The notes under the pieces are model-generated. The model saw only the letters and a list, made by a program, of their open reading frames with translations. It was not told the DNA's origin and ran no database searches. From assembly GCF_022343685.1 (NCBI RefSeq), contig NZ_CP092123.1, forward strand, positions 124,001 through 188,000: a DNA stretch of 64,000 nucleotides, written 5' to 3'. Shown here piece after piece: positions 18,096 through 27,102 of this stretch. Position 1 is the stretch's first letter. Each line of letters opens with the position of its first letter. The stretch is from Marinobacterium sediminicola. GTDB taxonomy: Bacteria; Pseudomonadota; Gammaproteobacteria; Pseudomonadales; Balneatricaceae. A program made the translations under genes and the position numbers.

Positions 18096-18125
18096 CGTCT
18101 AACCTCACATAGAGCTGTTTATTTG

Positions 18126-18139
18126 TTGATCAGTATCAA
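18126..18139. promoter_or_regulatory. FNR/ANR-type box upstream of the 41-residue protein gene
   Basis: The sequence reads TTGAT-N4-ATCAA, an exact match to the FNR/ANR consensus. Relative to the TATAAT (18148-18153, minus strand) the box falls just downstream of the likely transcription start, a position that would suit repression rather than class II activation. Function is inferred from sequence only. Confidence 0.6.
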
Positions 18140-18147
18140 GGTCGGCG

Positions 18148-18153
18148 ATTATA
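18148..18153 (-). promoter_or_regulatory. Candidate -10 element for the small membrane protein and merR
   Basis: Minus-strand TATAAT, an exact sigma-70 -10 consensus, about 53 bases upstream of the ATG at 18095. No good -35 hexamer is visible at 17 bases, so activation or an extended -10 may be needed. Confidence 0.45.
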
Positions 18154-18228
18154 GCCAATACATTCAGGCTTTTATAGCCAGACATTGGCATTGTTTTTGT
18201 AAGGTTAAAGAACAGGTTGCCATTATTT

Positions 18229-20691
18229 TCAGCCTGTGCGCAGCAGGCGATAGCAGTGTTCAAGCTGCAAGGGGCGTCGGATCAGGCCACCAATCAACAC
18301 GAATATCAGTCCCGCCAGTATGGGCAGGCTGAGCCAGAGTTCCAGATGCAGGCGCGGCGGAATCCTGAGTAGCCATTGGTGCAGCATGGCCAAAACCCCT
18401 TCGGCACCCGCACTGGCCAGCAGGCCGCACACCAGCCCCAACAGCAGAAACTCAAGCAGGTCCAGGCGTCGAGCCTGTTCAGCGGTAACCCCCAGGGTCT
18501 GCAGCAGGGCGCTCTCGAACCGGCGCTGCTCCAGCGCCTGCAGCAGTGTCACGCCCAGCAGCATCAGTCCGCAGCCAAGGCTGAGAGCCAGAATCAGAGC
18601 GGAGCTGTCGCCCAGGCGCTGTAACCAGCCGGAAAGCTGGTTGAGTATCTGGTCGATATCGATCAGGGTCAGTGAAGGGAACTGGTGCAGCAGTTCTCGC
18701 GTCAGTGCGCGCTGTTCAGCCGTCAGGAAGAAACTGGTGATCCAGGTTGAGGGGGCGTTCTGCAAGGCTTCCGGATTGAAAATGATATAGAAGTTGGGGC
18801 GAAAAGAGGTCCAGACCACTTCACGGATATTACGGATTTCGCCTTCAACGAGGATACCGCCTACATCGAAGCCCAGCCGATCACCCAAGGACAGCCCCAG
18901 TTCTTTGGCCATCTCCTGTTCAATCGAGATGGCACCGGTATCACCGGGTTGCCACCACTCACCAGCGACCAGCGGGTTATGAGCCGGCTGGTCAGCATGC
19001 CAGCTCAGATTGAGCTCACGTCGCAGAGTATTGTGGTCCTGCTGCTCCGTTGTCAGCTGAGGCTTGATCGGCTCGCCGTTCAGTTGGGTCAGACGGCCAC
19101 GAATCATCGGGTAGAGTTCGGTCTCCAGCTGACGTTCGGCAAAGAAGTTATCCACATCGGTCTTCTGCCACGGCTGGATGTTGATCAGGAAGTAGTTGGG
19201 GGTGTCGCTGGGGAACTGAGCCTGCCACTGTTCGATCAGATCTGAGCGGCTGACCCAGACCACGCTGAGCAGAGTCAGCAGCATAACGACGACAGCTGCT
19301 TGCAGGCGATGCCAGCGGCGTTGCTGGCGCAGGCGCATAGTAAGCAGTCGTCCCAGCAGCAGGCGTTGCGCCAGAGGTCGGGCGAGCAGCTGCAGGCCGG
19401 ACTGGGCCATCCAGCCGAACAGGGCACCGCCCAGCAGCAGGAACAGCAGCAGGCCCAGTGCGGCCAGCGGCGCCTCAAGAAAGGCCAGCAGGGTGGCGGC
19501 CAGCAACAGCAGCGAGATGCCTTGCAGCAGCAGAGCCGTCCGGTCACGCGGCGGGGTATCGCCGCGCAGCAGGTGCGCGACCGGAATGCGTGCCAGCTGC
19601 AGAATCGGCGGCAACCCCAGCAACACCAGTAATGCCAGTCCCAGTGCGGCACCGCTGAGCCAGCGCAGCCAGTGGGCCTGGGGCAGCGCCTGGGGCAAAA
19701 GGTCTGACAACCACTGGTAGACGGCCAGTTCCAGCAGGTAGCCGGTCAGTGTGCCGGCCGCCGCGGTCAGCAGCCAGGCCAACAACAGCTGGTACAGGTA
19801 GACCCGCACCAACTGGTTTGGCCGCAGGCCCAGATTGAGCAGCAGGGCGCTCCGAGTATGCTGTCCCAGGCTGAAGCGGCGTAGCGCCAGTACGATGGTC
19901 ATGGCCGACAACAGTAGGGCGATCAGTGCACTGAGCTTGAGATAGCCGAGCGCGTTACCCAGTGCGTTGCCGGTCAGTGGTTGATCGGTACTCAGCGCGT
20001 GCAGGCGTTCGTGGCTGGCCAGTGTGGGCCGCAACGCTTGCTCCAGTGTGCGGACCGCTTCGGGCGGCCCGGCAAAAAGAGTACGGTAATTGGCTCGGCT
20101 GCCCGGTGCCAAAACGCCGCTGGCGTCCAGATCGGCGGCGTTGACCAGAATGTGGGGGCTGAAACTGCGGAAGCCCGTACCGCGGTCAGGGGAGCCAAGC
20201 AGTTCTCGCGTCACCTTGAGCGGCTGATAGCCAAATTCCAGCATGTCACCCGACCGCAGTTGCAGTTGGGTCATTACGCGGGGCTCGATCCAGACTTCAC
20301 CGGGGGCGGGAATGCCTTCACCCGGCGGCTCGGTGGTCAATGCGCCTCGCAGTGGATAGGGGGGCTGGAGGACGCGTACCGAGACCAGCATCAGGTTGTC
20401 TCCCTGTCCTACCATGCTCGGGAACTGAATCACGGAAGTGCTTTCAATCCCGTTGAGTGGCAGTCCTGCCAGTCGATCGTCAACGAAGGGGCGGCTGCTG
20501 CTCAGAACCAGGTCGGCGCCCAGCAGAGCGGCGCTCTCACGCAGCAGGCCGCGTTCAAGCCGGTCACCCAATACAGCCAGCAGTGTGGTCAGGGCAATGG
20601 CGATCCAGCTGGCCAGCAGCAGAGCGCGCCACTCGGTCGTGCGCAGCTGGGTCAGCAGCTGGCGAGCGGCCAGACGGCTGAGCAGACTCAT
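18229..20691 (-). CDS. ABC transporter permease, FtsX/YbbP type
   Basis: Inner-membrane permease of the MacB/FtsX fold, 820 residues, close in architecture to E. coli YbbP. It has one N-terminal membrane helix (about 25-45), a long periplasmic region, a middle cluster of helices (about 255-420), a second periplasmic region and a final FtsX-type helix group near 690-810. This duplicated layout is that of the YbbP family. Its start overlaps the end of the ATPase gene by four bases, so the pair is coupled. YbbAP-type systems are thought to act on the envelope; the substrate is unknown. Confidence 0.9.
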   Translation of the reverse strand: MSLLSRLAARQLLTQLRTTEWRALLLASWIAIALTTLLAVLGDRLERGLLRESAALLGADLVLSSSRPFVDDRLAGLPLNGIESTSVIQFPSMVGQGDNLMLVSVRVLQPPYPLRGALTTEPPGEGIPAPGEVWIEPRVMTQLQLRSGDMLEFGYQPLKVTRELLGSPDRGTGFRSFSPHILVNAADLDASGVLAPGSRANYRTLFAGPPEAVRTLEQALRPTLASHERLHALSTDQPLTGNALGNALGYLKLSALIALLLSAMTIVLALRRFSLGQHTRSALLLNLGLRPNQLVRVYLYQLLLAWLLTAAAGTLTGYLLELAVYQWLSDLLPQALPQAHWLRWLSGAALGLALLVLLGLPPILQLARIPVAHLLRGDTPPRDRTALLLQGISLLLLAATLLAFLEAPLAALGLLLFLLLGGALFGWMAQSGLQLLARPLAQRLLLGRLLTMRLRQQRRWHRLQAAVVVMLLTLLSVVWVSRSDLIEQWQAQFPSDTPNYFLINIQPWQKTDVDNFFAERQLETELYPMIRGRLTQLNGEPIKPQLTTEQQDHNTLRRELNLSWHADQPAHNPLVAGEWWQPGDTGAISIEQEMAKELGLSLGDRLGFDVGGILVEGEIRNIREVVWTSFRPNFYIIFNPEALQNAPSTWITSFFLTAEQRALTRELLHQFPSLTLIDIDQILNQLSGWLQRLGDSSALILALSLGCGLMLLGVTLLQALEQRRFESALLQTLGVTAEQARRLDLLEFLLLGLVCGLLASAGAEGVLAMLHQWLLRIPPRLHLELWLSLPILAGLIFVLIGGLIRRPLQLEHCYRLLRTG

Positions 20692-21383
20692 GGGGTGACC
20701 TCCTCCAGACGTCCGTTATGCAGGTGCAGTCGGCGCTGACAGCGACTGGCCAGGTCGATGTCGTGGGTAATCAGAATCAGTGTGGTCCCGGTGTTGGCAT
20801 TGAGGCTGAAGAGTTGCTCGATGATCTGATGGCCGGTGTCATCATCAAGGTTTCCTGTGGGTTCATCGGCAAACAGGACCCTGGGCTCGGTAGCAAAGGC
20901 TCGAGCGATGGCAACACGCTGTTGTTCGCCGCCCGACAGCTGGGCGGGATAATGGTCGAGGCGTTCCCCCAGCCCCACCTGTTCAAGCCAGCGACGGGCC
21001 TGAGCATCGGCATCCCGGCGACCCTGAATCTCCAGCGGCAGGCGAACGTTATCCAGGGCATCCAGCTCCGGCAGCAGGTGAAATGACTGGAATATAAAAC
21101 TGATCTGCTCCAGCCTCAGGGCTGCACGGGCGGCATCATCCAGTTGGGCCAGCGGCTTGCCCGCAAACAGGATTTGTCCTTCGGAGGGGGTATCCAGCCC
21201 GGCCAGCAAACTCAGTAATGTCGACTTGCCGGCACCGGAGCGGCCAATGATGGCCAGGCTTTCGCCCGGCAGGATTCGCAGGCTGAGGTGACGAAAAAGT
21301 TCGACGGTTCCCGCTTGTGTCCGGAAACTTTTTGCGACATCTTGAGCCTCAATAATGGGTTCTTCACGGTTGAGGTGTGGCAT
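20688..21383 (-). CDS. ABC transporter ATP-binding protein, YbbA type
   Basis: ATPase partner of the adjacent permease, 231 residues. Walker A is [11 protein letters not shown], the signature is [14 protein letters not shown], Walker B is [12 protein letters not shown], and the switch His is in [11 protein letters not shown]. This is the LolD/MacB/YbbA subgroup, which works mechanically rather than as a classical importer. Its ATG (21383 reading left) overlaps the tesA ATG on the other strand in the tetranucleotide CATG. The ybbA-tesA divergent pairing is also found in E. coli, which supports the identification. Confidence 0.93.
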   Translation of the reverse strand: MPHLNREEPIIEAQDVAKSFRTQAGTVELFRHLSLRILPGESLAIIGRSGAGKSTLLSLLAGLDTPSEGQILFAGKPLAQLDDAARAALRLEQISFIFQSFHLLPELDALDNVRLPLEIQGRRDADAQARRWLEQVGLGERLDHYPAQLSGGEQQRVAIARAFATEPRVLFADEPTGNLDDDTGHQIIEQLFSLNANTGTTLILITHDIDLASRCQRRLHLHNGRLEEVTP

Positions 21384-21999
21384 GCGACCCCTGATTTCGA
21401 TTCTGTTGGTGTTGGTTGTCTGGGCGTCCCCGCTGCAGGCAAAAACGTTGCTGGTACTGGGTGACAGTCTGTCTGCGGCCTATGGTTTGCCGGCAGATCA
21501 AGGCTGGGTCAGCCTGCTGGAGCAGGAACTGAAACAGCGCCGGCTCGCTGAGCGGGTGATCAATGCCAGTATCAGCGGCGAGACCAGCAGTGGTGGCCTG
21601 CAGCGACTGCCTCGCCTGCTGAGCGATTACCGTCCCGATCTGGTGCTGCTGGAGCTGGGTGCCAACGATGGGCTGCGTGGCACGCCGCTGCAGGTAATGG
21701 AGCAGAACCTGCGCCGGATGGTCGAGCTCAGTCGAAACTCCGGCGCCGAGGTGCTCCTGATCGGGATACGGATCCCACCCAATTATGGACCGCAATATAC
21801 GCAAAGGTTCTATTCGATTTACCCGGGCCTGGCTCAGGAATATCAGTTGCCGCTGGTGCCCTTCCTGCTTGAACGGGTGGCGCTCAAACCCCAACTGATG
21901 CAGGCGGATGGCTTGCATCCAACGGCTGCGGCGCAGCCGATTCTGCTACAGACCGTATGGCCACATCTGTATCCAATGCTGGTGCCAGAGGAATCCTGA
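21382..21999 (+). CDS. tesA: Multifunctional esterase/thioesterase/lysophospholipase TesA
   Basis: Periplasmic SGNH-fold hydrolase, 205 residues from the ATG at 21382. That start gives a clean signal peptide ([20 protein letters not shown]), while an upstream ATG would spoil it. Catalytic blocks are LGDSLSAAYG (Ser), a central GANDG (Asn), and DGLHPTAAAQ (Asp and His) near the end. It is divergent from the ybbA-type gene, with the two start codons overlapping, and its last 116 bases overlap the 3' end of the histidine kinase gene on the other strand. Confidence 0.93.
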   Translation: MRPLISILLVLVVWASPLQAKTLLVLGDSLSAAYGLPADQGWVSLLEQELKQRRLAERVINASISGETSSGGLQRLPRLLSDYRPDLVLLELGANDGLRGTPLQVMEQNLRRMVELSRNSGAEVLLIGIRIPPNYGPQYTQRFYSIYPGLAQEYQLPLVPFLLERVALKPQLMQADGLHPTAAAQPILLQTVWPHLYPMLVPEES

Positions 22000-23662
22000 T
22001 CAGCAGGCGCGTTCCCTGACCGGGCTCACTGCACAGCTGCAGCGAGCCGCCCAGCGCCTTGGCACGGGTCTGCATCCCCAGTACGCCGAAACGCCCCTTC
22101 TGGCCGATGCGCTCGGGGTCGAAGCCGCAGCCGTTGTCTCGAATATCAAGTTCCAGTCGGTCGCTGTCGGAATCCGCATCGAGACGTTGCAGCCGGATAC
22201 TGGCCTTTGTACACCTTGCATGACGCTGCAGATTGGTAAGCGCTTCCTGAATCATGCGGTAGAGGTTGATGTTGTAACGCTCTTCCATGTCGTTGAGCGC
22301 GCCCTTGAGGCGCAGCTCCATACCGATTCCCTGACGTTCCAGATGTTGTCCGCGGATCAGTTCGCGAACCGCATCGACCAGCCCCAGGTCATCCAGCAGT
22401 GTGGGACGCAGGGCATGCATCAAATCATAGGTCACGTCATAGATATGGCCTGCGATGGCATCAATGCTTTCCGCATGCTGGTTGACCGTGTCGCGACTGT
22501 CCGGATATTCCTGCAGCAACATGCGCGCGTCGGTGCGGATGGCGGTCAGGCATTGCCCCAGTTCATCGTGCAGCTCCTGAGCCAAATGGCGACGCTCTCG
22601 TTCCTGAATATCGAGAATCTTGTGGGTCAGGCGCTGGTTTTCCTGTAACTGCTGCTGCAGCTGTTCTGAATGTTGTCGCAGATGCTCCTGCAGACTGTGG
22701 ACTTCAGCGCTTTCCAGGTAGCAGCTGTTGGTTGCCTGGCGCTGACGGAGCCAGGCATGCAGCAGCCAGCAACCAAGGCTACCCAGAGACAGCATCAGTA
22801 ACAGTGTCCAGAGGCTGAAGTCATGCCAGTAAACGGGATACTCCAGTGTCAGTTTTACCGGGAGCCTGTCCTGGGGAAACGGCTGTGACATGGGGTGCAT
22901 GAACAGCGGCCTGTTGCCCGCAGTGGTCACCAGCAGTACTTCATGCTCTAAGTTGTCCTGTGTCATGGTGATACGGCTGCCGGGGGGCAGAGTGCGACTA
23001 TCCAGCAACCGAGGCAGTGAGACCACTACGGAGAGAATGTGTTGGCGCTCAGTTGGAGGCATCAGGAAGAGGTTCAGCAGTGGTTGGCCTCGGCCCTGGT
23101 TGTACACCCTGGAGTAGCTGATGTCGTGGCTGCTGCGGGTGGCCTGAAGCGCTTCCTTAAGCTCGGGAATCAATCCCAGATCGGTGCCCAGTAATGGCGG
23201 TTGCACCTCTGGAGTGTCGGGTATCACGGCCACCAGAGGATGAAACACGGGGGTGCCCGTGCGCTCGGTAGCCGGTGGCGTCATGGCGCTCAGGCCATGC
23301 AGCAGGAAATCGGGATAGCGCTGGCGCATAGACTGTTCGAATGCGTCGACGGCGTCGTTGCGTACCAGTTGCTGCACCTGTATGCGCTTAACGGCGGGTG
23401 CCAGTCGGTGAATGCTCTCCAGTTCGTGACGAAGGCTTTGACTGAACAGCACATCCTGTTCGACATCGGTGAGTCGTGCCGTCTGCAGTAACAGCTCGCG
23501 GCTCTGCTGCATGCGCTCGATGACTTGATCGGCAAGGGTGCTCAGCAGTGTCTGCTGATGGCGCTCAAGAGCCACCAGGTCCTGCCTGATCACCAGGGTA
23601 AATGTGCACAGATTGATCAGCAGCCAGAAAGCACCGGCAATCAGTGTGGGAGAGCTTGGCAT
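21884..23662 (-). CDS. Orphan sensor histidine kinase, CHASE domain and NarX/UhpB-type kinase core
   Basis: Membrane sensor kinase of 592 residues. It has TM1 at about 7-25, a periplasmic region of some 250 residues resembling a CHASE sensor (RYPDFLLHGL region), TM2 near 285-305, a coiled coil, then a HisKA_3 domain with phosphoacceptor His365 in QELHDELGQC. The ATPase domain follows (IRDNGCGFDPERIGQKGRFGVLGM). Kinases of this class normally pair with a NarL-type response regulator, and none is encoded near it. Its last 38 codons overlap the end of tesA, so the C-terminus is less certain than the rest. Confidence 0.85.
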   Translation of the reverse strand: MPSSPTLIAGAFWLLINLCTFTLVIRQDLVALERHQQTLLSTLADQVIERMQQSRELLLQTARLTDVEQDVLFSQSLRHELESIHRLAPAVKRIQVQQLVRNDAVDAFEQSMRQRYPDFLLHGLSAMTPPATERTGTPVFHPLVAVIPDTPEVQPPLLGTDLGLIPELKEALQATRSSHDISYSRVYNQGRGQPLLNLFLMPPTERQHILSVVVSLPRLLDSRTLPPGSRITMTQDNLEHEVLLVTTAGNRPLFMHPMSQPFPQDRLPVKLTLEYPVYWHDFSLWTLLLMLSLGSLGCWLLHAWLRQRQATNSCYLESAEVHSLQEHLRQHSEQLQQQLQENQRLTHKILDIQERERRHLAQELHDELGQCLTAIRTDARMLLQEYPDSRDTVNQHAESIDAIAGHIYDVTYDLMHALRPTLLDDLGLVDAVRELIRGQHLERQGIGMELRLKGALNDMEERYNINLYRMIQEALTNLQRHARCTKASIRLQRLDADSDSDRLELDIRDNGCGFDPERIGQKGRFGVLGMQTRAKALGGSLQLCSEPGQGTRLLIRIPLAPALDTDVAIRSVAESAAPQPLDASHPPASVGV

Positions 23663-23710
23663 CGCTTACGGGTATCCATACCTCTTAGTCTCGTTGCCAG
23701 TATAAACAAT

Positions 23711-23732
23711 AAAGGCGCCCTAAGGCGCCTTT
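23711..23732. terminator. Terminator downstream of sodB
   Basis: Arms AAAGGCGCC and GGCGCCTTT flank a CTAA loop. It is 15 bases past the sodB stop on the minus strand and leads into a T-rich stretch (TTTATTGTTTATA) in that direction. Confidence 0.8.
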
Positions 23733-23746
23733 ATCGGGGGCGGGAA

Positions 23747-24331
23747 TTAGCCAGCGTAGTTTTCGTTGACGAAGTCCCAGTTCACCAGCGCCCAGAAGCC
23801 TTTCAGGTAATCCGGACGTACGTTGCGGTAATCGATGTAGTAGGCGTGTTCCCACAGGTCGACAGTCAGCAGCGCAGTCTGGCCTTCGGTCATCGGAGTA
23901 CCGGCGTTGCTGGTGTTGACGATGTCCAGAGTACCGTCAGCGTTCTTCACCAGCCAGGTCCAGCTGGAACCGAAGTTGTTAACGGCCTTGTCATTGAACT
24001 CTTCCTGGAACTTCTCGAAAGAGCCCCACTTTACAGCGATGGCATCAGCGATGGCGCCAGTCGGTGCGCCGCCACCGTTCGGAGACAGGCAGTGCCAGTA
24101 GAAGGTGTGGTTCCATACCTGAGCCGCGTTGTTGAAGATGCCGCCAGCCGGAGCTGTCTTGATGATCTCTTCCAGAGACTTGCCTTCGTATTCGGTGCCC
24201 GGTACCAGACCGTTCAGCTTGACCACGTAGGTGTTGTGGTGCTTGCCGTGGTGGAATTCCAGGGTTTCGGCAGAGATGTGCGGTTCCAGTGCATCTTTTG
24301 CGTACGGCAGTGCAGGCAGTTCGAAGCTCAT
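23747..24331 (-). CDS. sodB: Superoxide dismutase [Fe]
   Basis: Cytoplasmic enzyme that converts superoxide to hydrogen peroxide and oxygen. From the ATG at 24331 (good AGGTGA site six bases before) the product has 194 residues and starts [20 protein letters not shown], nearly the E. coli SodB N-terminus. Metal ligands are seen in [14 protein letters not shown] and the later DLWEHAYY. The Gln in [11 protein letters not shown] is at the position typical of the iron form. A GTG three codons upstream is possible but less likely. It has its own promoter region and a terminator. Confidence 0.95.
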   Translation of the reverse strand: MSFELPALPYAKDALEPHISAETLEFHHGKHHNTYVVKLNGLVPGTEYEGKSLEEIIKTAPAGGIFNNAAQVWNHTFYWHCLSPNGGGAPTGAIADAIAVKWGSFEKFQEEFNDKAVNNFGSSWTWLVKNADGTLDIVNTSNAGTPMTEGQTALLTVDLWEHAYYIDYRNVRPDYLKGFWALVNWDFVNENYAG

Positions 24332-24474
24332 AATATTCACCTTGATTTGTCAGACAGGTTCAGCATAAAACTGTTTTTCTAATGAGGACTGGCCTCTCGT
24401 GTGCCCTGATGATAGCACCAACAGGGCGGCTTATCATGACACAGTTTGTGGGGTATTCGAGAAGGTCAGTTTCC

Positions 24475-24502
24475 CACCTGCCTCCTTACATGGAGGCGGG
24501 TG
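24475..24502 (-). terminator. Hairpin downstream of nudE
   Basis: Arms of 11 bases (CACCTGCCTCC and GGAGGCGGGTG) pair with one G-T type exception around a 6-base loop, 16 bases beyond the nudE stop. There is no T-run, so it is a weak call. Confidence 0.45.
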
Positions 24503-24518
24503 ACAGGAATACAAGGTC

Positions 24519-25067
24519 TCAGTCGGCAGGCGAGTGCCGTTGCTGGACCAGACAGAGCGCGGCAATGGCACGTCCTTCGGAAAATTCGTCATGAATGAAG
24601 AGTTCGGCCAGGCGGGACATGGGCCAGGGAACCACTTCGAGGGGCTCGGGCTCGTCACCTTCCAGACTGCTGGGATAAAGGTCACGGGCCAGAATAACTT
24701 CCAGACGGTGCCCCATATAGTTCGGTGCCGCGGTCAACTGGCGGACATGGGACAGTTCACGTGCCGCGAAGCCGACCTCTTCCTGCAGCTCACGGTTGGC
24801 AGCGGTCATCATGTCCTCACCCGGGTCGATCAAGCCCTTGGGCAGGGTCAGTACATAATCTTCAAGGCCAGCCGCATATTCACGGATCAGCAGCACTTCA
24901 TCGTGCTCGTTGATGGCAACGATCATCACGGCGCCGTGACCGCCGGTTCTGAGCCGCTCATAACGGCGTTCGGTGCCGTTGCTGAAGCGCAGATCCATGG
25001 CCTCGATATGAAACAACCGGCTGCTGGCCACTTTGGTCAACTTCAAAATCTCGGGTTTGGCAGTCAT
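24519..25067 (-). CDS. nudE: ADP compounds hydrolase NudE (Nudix)
   Basis: Nudix hydrolase that in E. coli acts on NADH, ADP-ribose and diadenosine compounds. The 182-residue protein carries a full Nudix box: Gly of GLIDPGED, then REL and EEVGF, roughly residues 94-116. The rest follows NudE, including AVMIVAINEHDEVLLIREYA. It is divergent from yrfG with 48 bases between; the nudE-yrfG-hslR-hslO-pckA neighbourhood is also that of E. coli, which strengthens the name. Confidence 0.93.
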   Translation of the reverse strand: MTAKPEILKLTKVASSRLFHIEAMDLRFSNGTERRYERLRTGGHGAVMIVAINEHDEVLLIREYAAGLEDYVLTLPKGLIDPGEDMMTAANRELQEEVGFAARELSHVRQLTAAPNYMGHRLEVILARDLYPSSLEGDEPEPLEVVPWPMSRLAELFIHDEFSEGRAIAALCLVQQRHSPAD

Positions 25068-25115
25068 ACTGAATTATCCGAAAACTGTTGTTAGCTGTCA
25101 GAGTGTTCCCTGATT

Positions 25116-25772
25116 ATGCTTGATTGGCAAGCCATAGATACCGTTCTGCTCGACATGGACGGTACCCTCCTGGATCTTCATTTCGATTCCCATTTCTGGC
25201 TGGAACTCCTGCCAGAACGTTATGCCCAGCACCATGGACTGGAACTTGAACAGGCGCGTAACTGGTTGCATGAGCGCATCCGTCGTGAGCAGGGAGCGTT
25301 GAGCTGGTACTGTCTGGACTACTGGACCGAACAGTTGAACCTGCCGATCGTGCCATTGAAGCGTGAAATCATGAACCGCATCGGCTTTCGCCCGGGAGCC
25401 CGGGCATTTCTGCAGGCTTTGCGGGCCAGCGGTCGGCGCACAGTCATCGCGACCAATGCTCACCGCGACAGTCTGTCGCTGAAGATTGAAGTGACGGCGA
25501 TCGACACTCTGGTCGATGTAGTGATCTGTTCGCACGATTTTGGCTATCCAAAAGAGGAACAGGCGTTCTGGCATGCCTTGCAGGAAGTGGAGCCCTTCGA
25601 CCCACAGAGAACACTGCTGGTGGATGACAGCCTGGCGGTATTGGCCTCGGCCAAACGCTACGGGATCGCCCATCTGCTGTCGATTACTCAGCCGGACTCG
25701 ACTCAACCTGAGCGTCGTATCGATGAATACGAAGCCACCAATGATTTCAGTGAGGTAATTCACGCGTTATGA
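25116..25772 (+). CDS. yrfG: HAD-family GMP/IMP nucleotidase YrfG
   Basis: HAD-type phosphatase, 218 residues, whose E. coli homologue removes phosphate from purine mononucleotides. Motif I is LLDMDGTLLDL with nucleophile Asp near residue 12, motif II is VIATNAH, the lysine motif is in YPKEEQAFWHAL, and motif III/IV is LLVDDSLAVLASA. Its stop overlaps the hslR start by four bases (ATGA). Confidence 0.92.
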   Translation: MLDWQAIDTVLLDMDGTLLDLHFDSHFWLELLPERYAQHHGLELEQARNWLHERIRREQGALSWYCLDYWTEQLNLPIVPLKREIMNRIGFRPGARAFLQALRASGRRTVIATNAHRDSLSLKIEVTAIDTLVDVVICSHDFGYPKEEQAFWHALQEVEPFDPQRTLLVDDSLAVLASAKRYGIAHLLSITQPDSTQPERRIDEYEATNDFSEVIHAL

Positions 25773-26194
25773 GCCACCATTACAAGGAGCAGCAGGCGCG
25801 CGAGAAAGAGCAGCAGAGCCACAGAGCCGTGCGTCTGGACAAGTGGCTCTGGGCTGCGCGTTTTTACAAGACCCGTGCGCTGGCCAAGCAGATGATCGAG
25901 GGGGGCAAGGTTCACTACGATGGCCAGAGGGCAAAATGCAGCAAGGCCGTGGAGGTTGGTGCGCTGATCCAGCTGCGTCAGGGCTACGAGGAAAAGACGG
26001 TTGAGGTGCTGGCGCTCTCCGATCAACGCCGAGGTGCTGCTGAGGCGCAAAAGCTCTATCGGGAAACCGAAGACAGCATCAAGGCGCGGGAAGAGCGGGC
26101 ACTGGCCCGCAAGACTGAAGGCAGCGCGCCGGACCAGCGTCCCAACAAGAAGAGCCGACGCGAACTGCTGCGAATCAAGGGCAGCTGGGACTGA
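25769..26194 (+). CDS. hslR: Ribosome-associated heat shock protein Hsp15
   Basis: RNA-binding protein that in E. coli binds free 50S subunits still carrying a nascent chain and helps recycle them. The 141-residue protein has an S4-type domain at about 17-70 (VRLDKWLWAARFYKTRALAKQMIEGGKV) and a basic, Lys/Arg-rich C-terminal tail, as usual for Hsp15. It is coupled to yrfG by a 4-base overlap. In E. coli hslR is followed directly by hslO; here a PAP2 gene on the other strand lies between. Confidence 0.93.
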   Translation: MSHHYKEQQAREKEQQSHRAVRLDKWLWAARFYKTRALAKQMIEGGKVHYDGQRAKCSKAVEVGALIQLRQGYEEKTVEVLALSDQRRGAAEAQKLYRETEDSIKAREERALARKTEGSAPDQRPNKKSRRELLRIKGSWD

Positions 26195-26206
26195 CCCCCG
26201 AAAGCG

Positions 26207-26992
26207 TCAGCCGCTGAAAAAAGGCAGGCGCCCGAGCAGAGGAAGGCGGCCGGCCAGACGGTAGAGCGGCCCCAGCAGACGCATCAGCCCCTGATTCATC
26301 CAATGAGGTACTGGCGATGCGCAGGCCCAGGCCAGGGTCACCAGTGCCAGGCTCAAGCCGCCGACTGCCGCATCCGTGAACCAGTGCGCACCACCGAACA
26401 GGCGTGGTGACATCAGGAAAAGTGCCAGAGCGGTGGCGGCCAATGTGCCGAGGTTGCGGGCGTTGAACAGCAGAAAGCCGAGCCAGACCATCAGGACACT
26501 GGCATGGTCTCCCGGGAAGCTGGTCGTGGCGCTGTCCTTGGCCGGGATGTCAGGCAGTTCGGTACTGAAGCGGTACGCCGGTTCCAGTTGCAGCGAGGGG
26601 CTGTGCCCGCTGAGGCCGCTGGAAACCGAATACTCGGACAGCGCCTCGCGCATGGGCAGCATCAGGATCATCAGCAACAGGAAACCGGTAAAGCCGGCCT
26701 GCAGCTGATTGCGCTTGAGGCCCAGCCCGGGAAACACCAGAAACACCAGCATCACCAGTGCCGATATCGCATCGACCTCGCGGGTATTCATCCAGGCCCA
26801 GAAGCTGGCCCAGGTTTCGCTGGCAAAGAGCGAGCCGTTCAGGGCAAAAAATATCTGGGCATCAAGGCTGCGCCACAGGGCTCGACCGCTTTCGTTAACG
26901 AAGCTGAACAGCAGGGCGGCCGCGGCCAGATGCATGCCGATCAGCAAGGCAGGGCGCCAGCGGGTGGAAAACACGGGGTCTGGGGTGATCAT
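26207..26992 (-). CDS. PAP2-superfamily membrane phosphatase
   Basis: A 261-residue integral membrane protein with about six hydrophobic segments. The PAP2 motifs are partly visible: SFPGDHAS near 160 stands for the PSGH motif, and SPRLFGGAHWFTDAAVGG near 195-212 stands for the SRxxxxxHxxxD motif. The usual first motif (K-x6-RP) is not obvious. Such enzymes dephosphorylate undecaprenyl or phosphatidic acid phosphates, or lipid A; which one cannot be told. It sits between hslR and hslO in the opposite direction and so interrupts an otherwise enteric-like cluster. Confidence 0.85.
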   Translation of the reverse strand: MITPDPVFSTRWRPALLIGMHLAAAALLFSFVNESGRALWRSLDAQIFFALNGSLFASETWASFWAWMNTREVDAISALVMLVFLVFPGLGLKRNQLQAGFTGFLLLMILMLPMREALSEYSVSSGLSGHSPSLQLEPAYRFSTELPDIPAKDSATTSFPGDHASVLMVWLGFLLFNARNLGTLAATALALFLMSPRLFGGAHWFTDAAVGGLSLALVTLAWACASPVPHWMNQGLMRLLGPLYRLAGRLPLLGRLPFFSG

Positions 26993-27102
26993 TTTGAACT
27001 CATTCGGCTAGAATTACGGTTTACGCATTTTAGCAACACCCTTTGGCTGACTCACCCTGTCAGTCGAGAAAACTCAGACCAGAAGACCCCGGGAACCACT
27101 TG

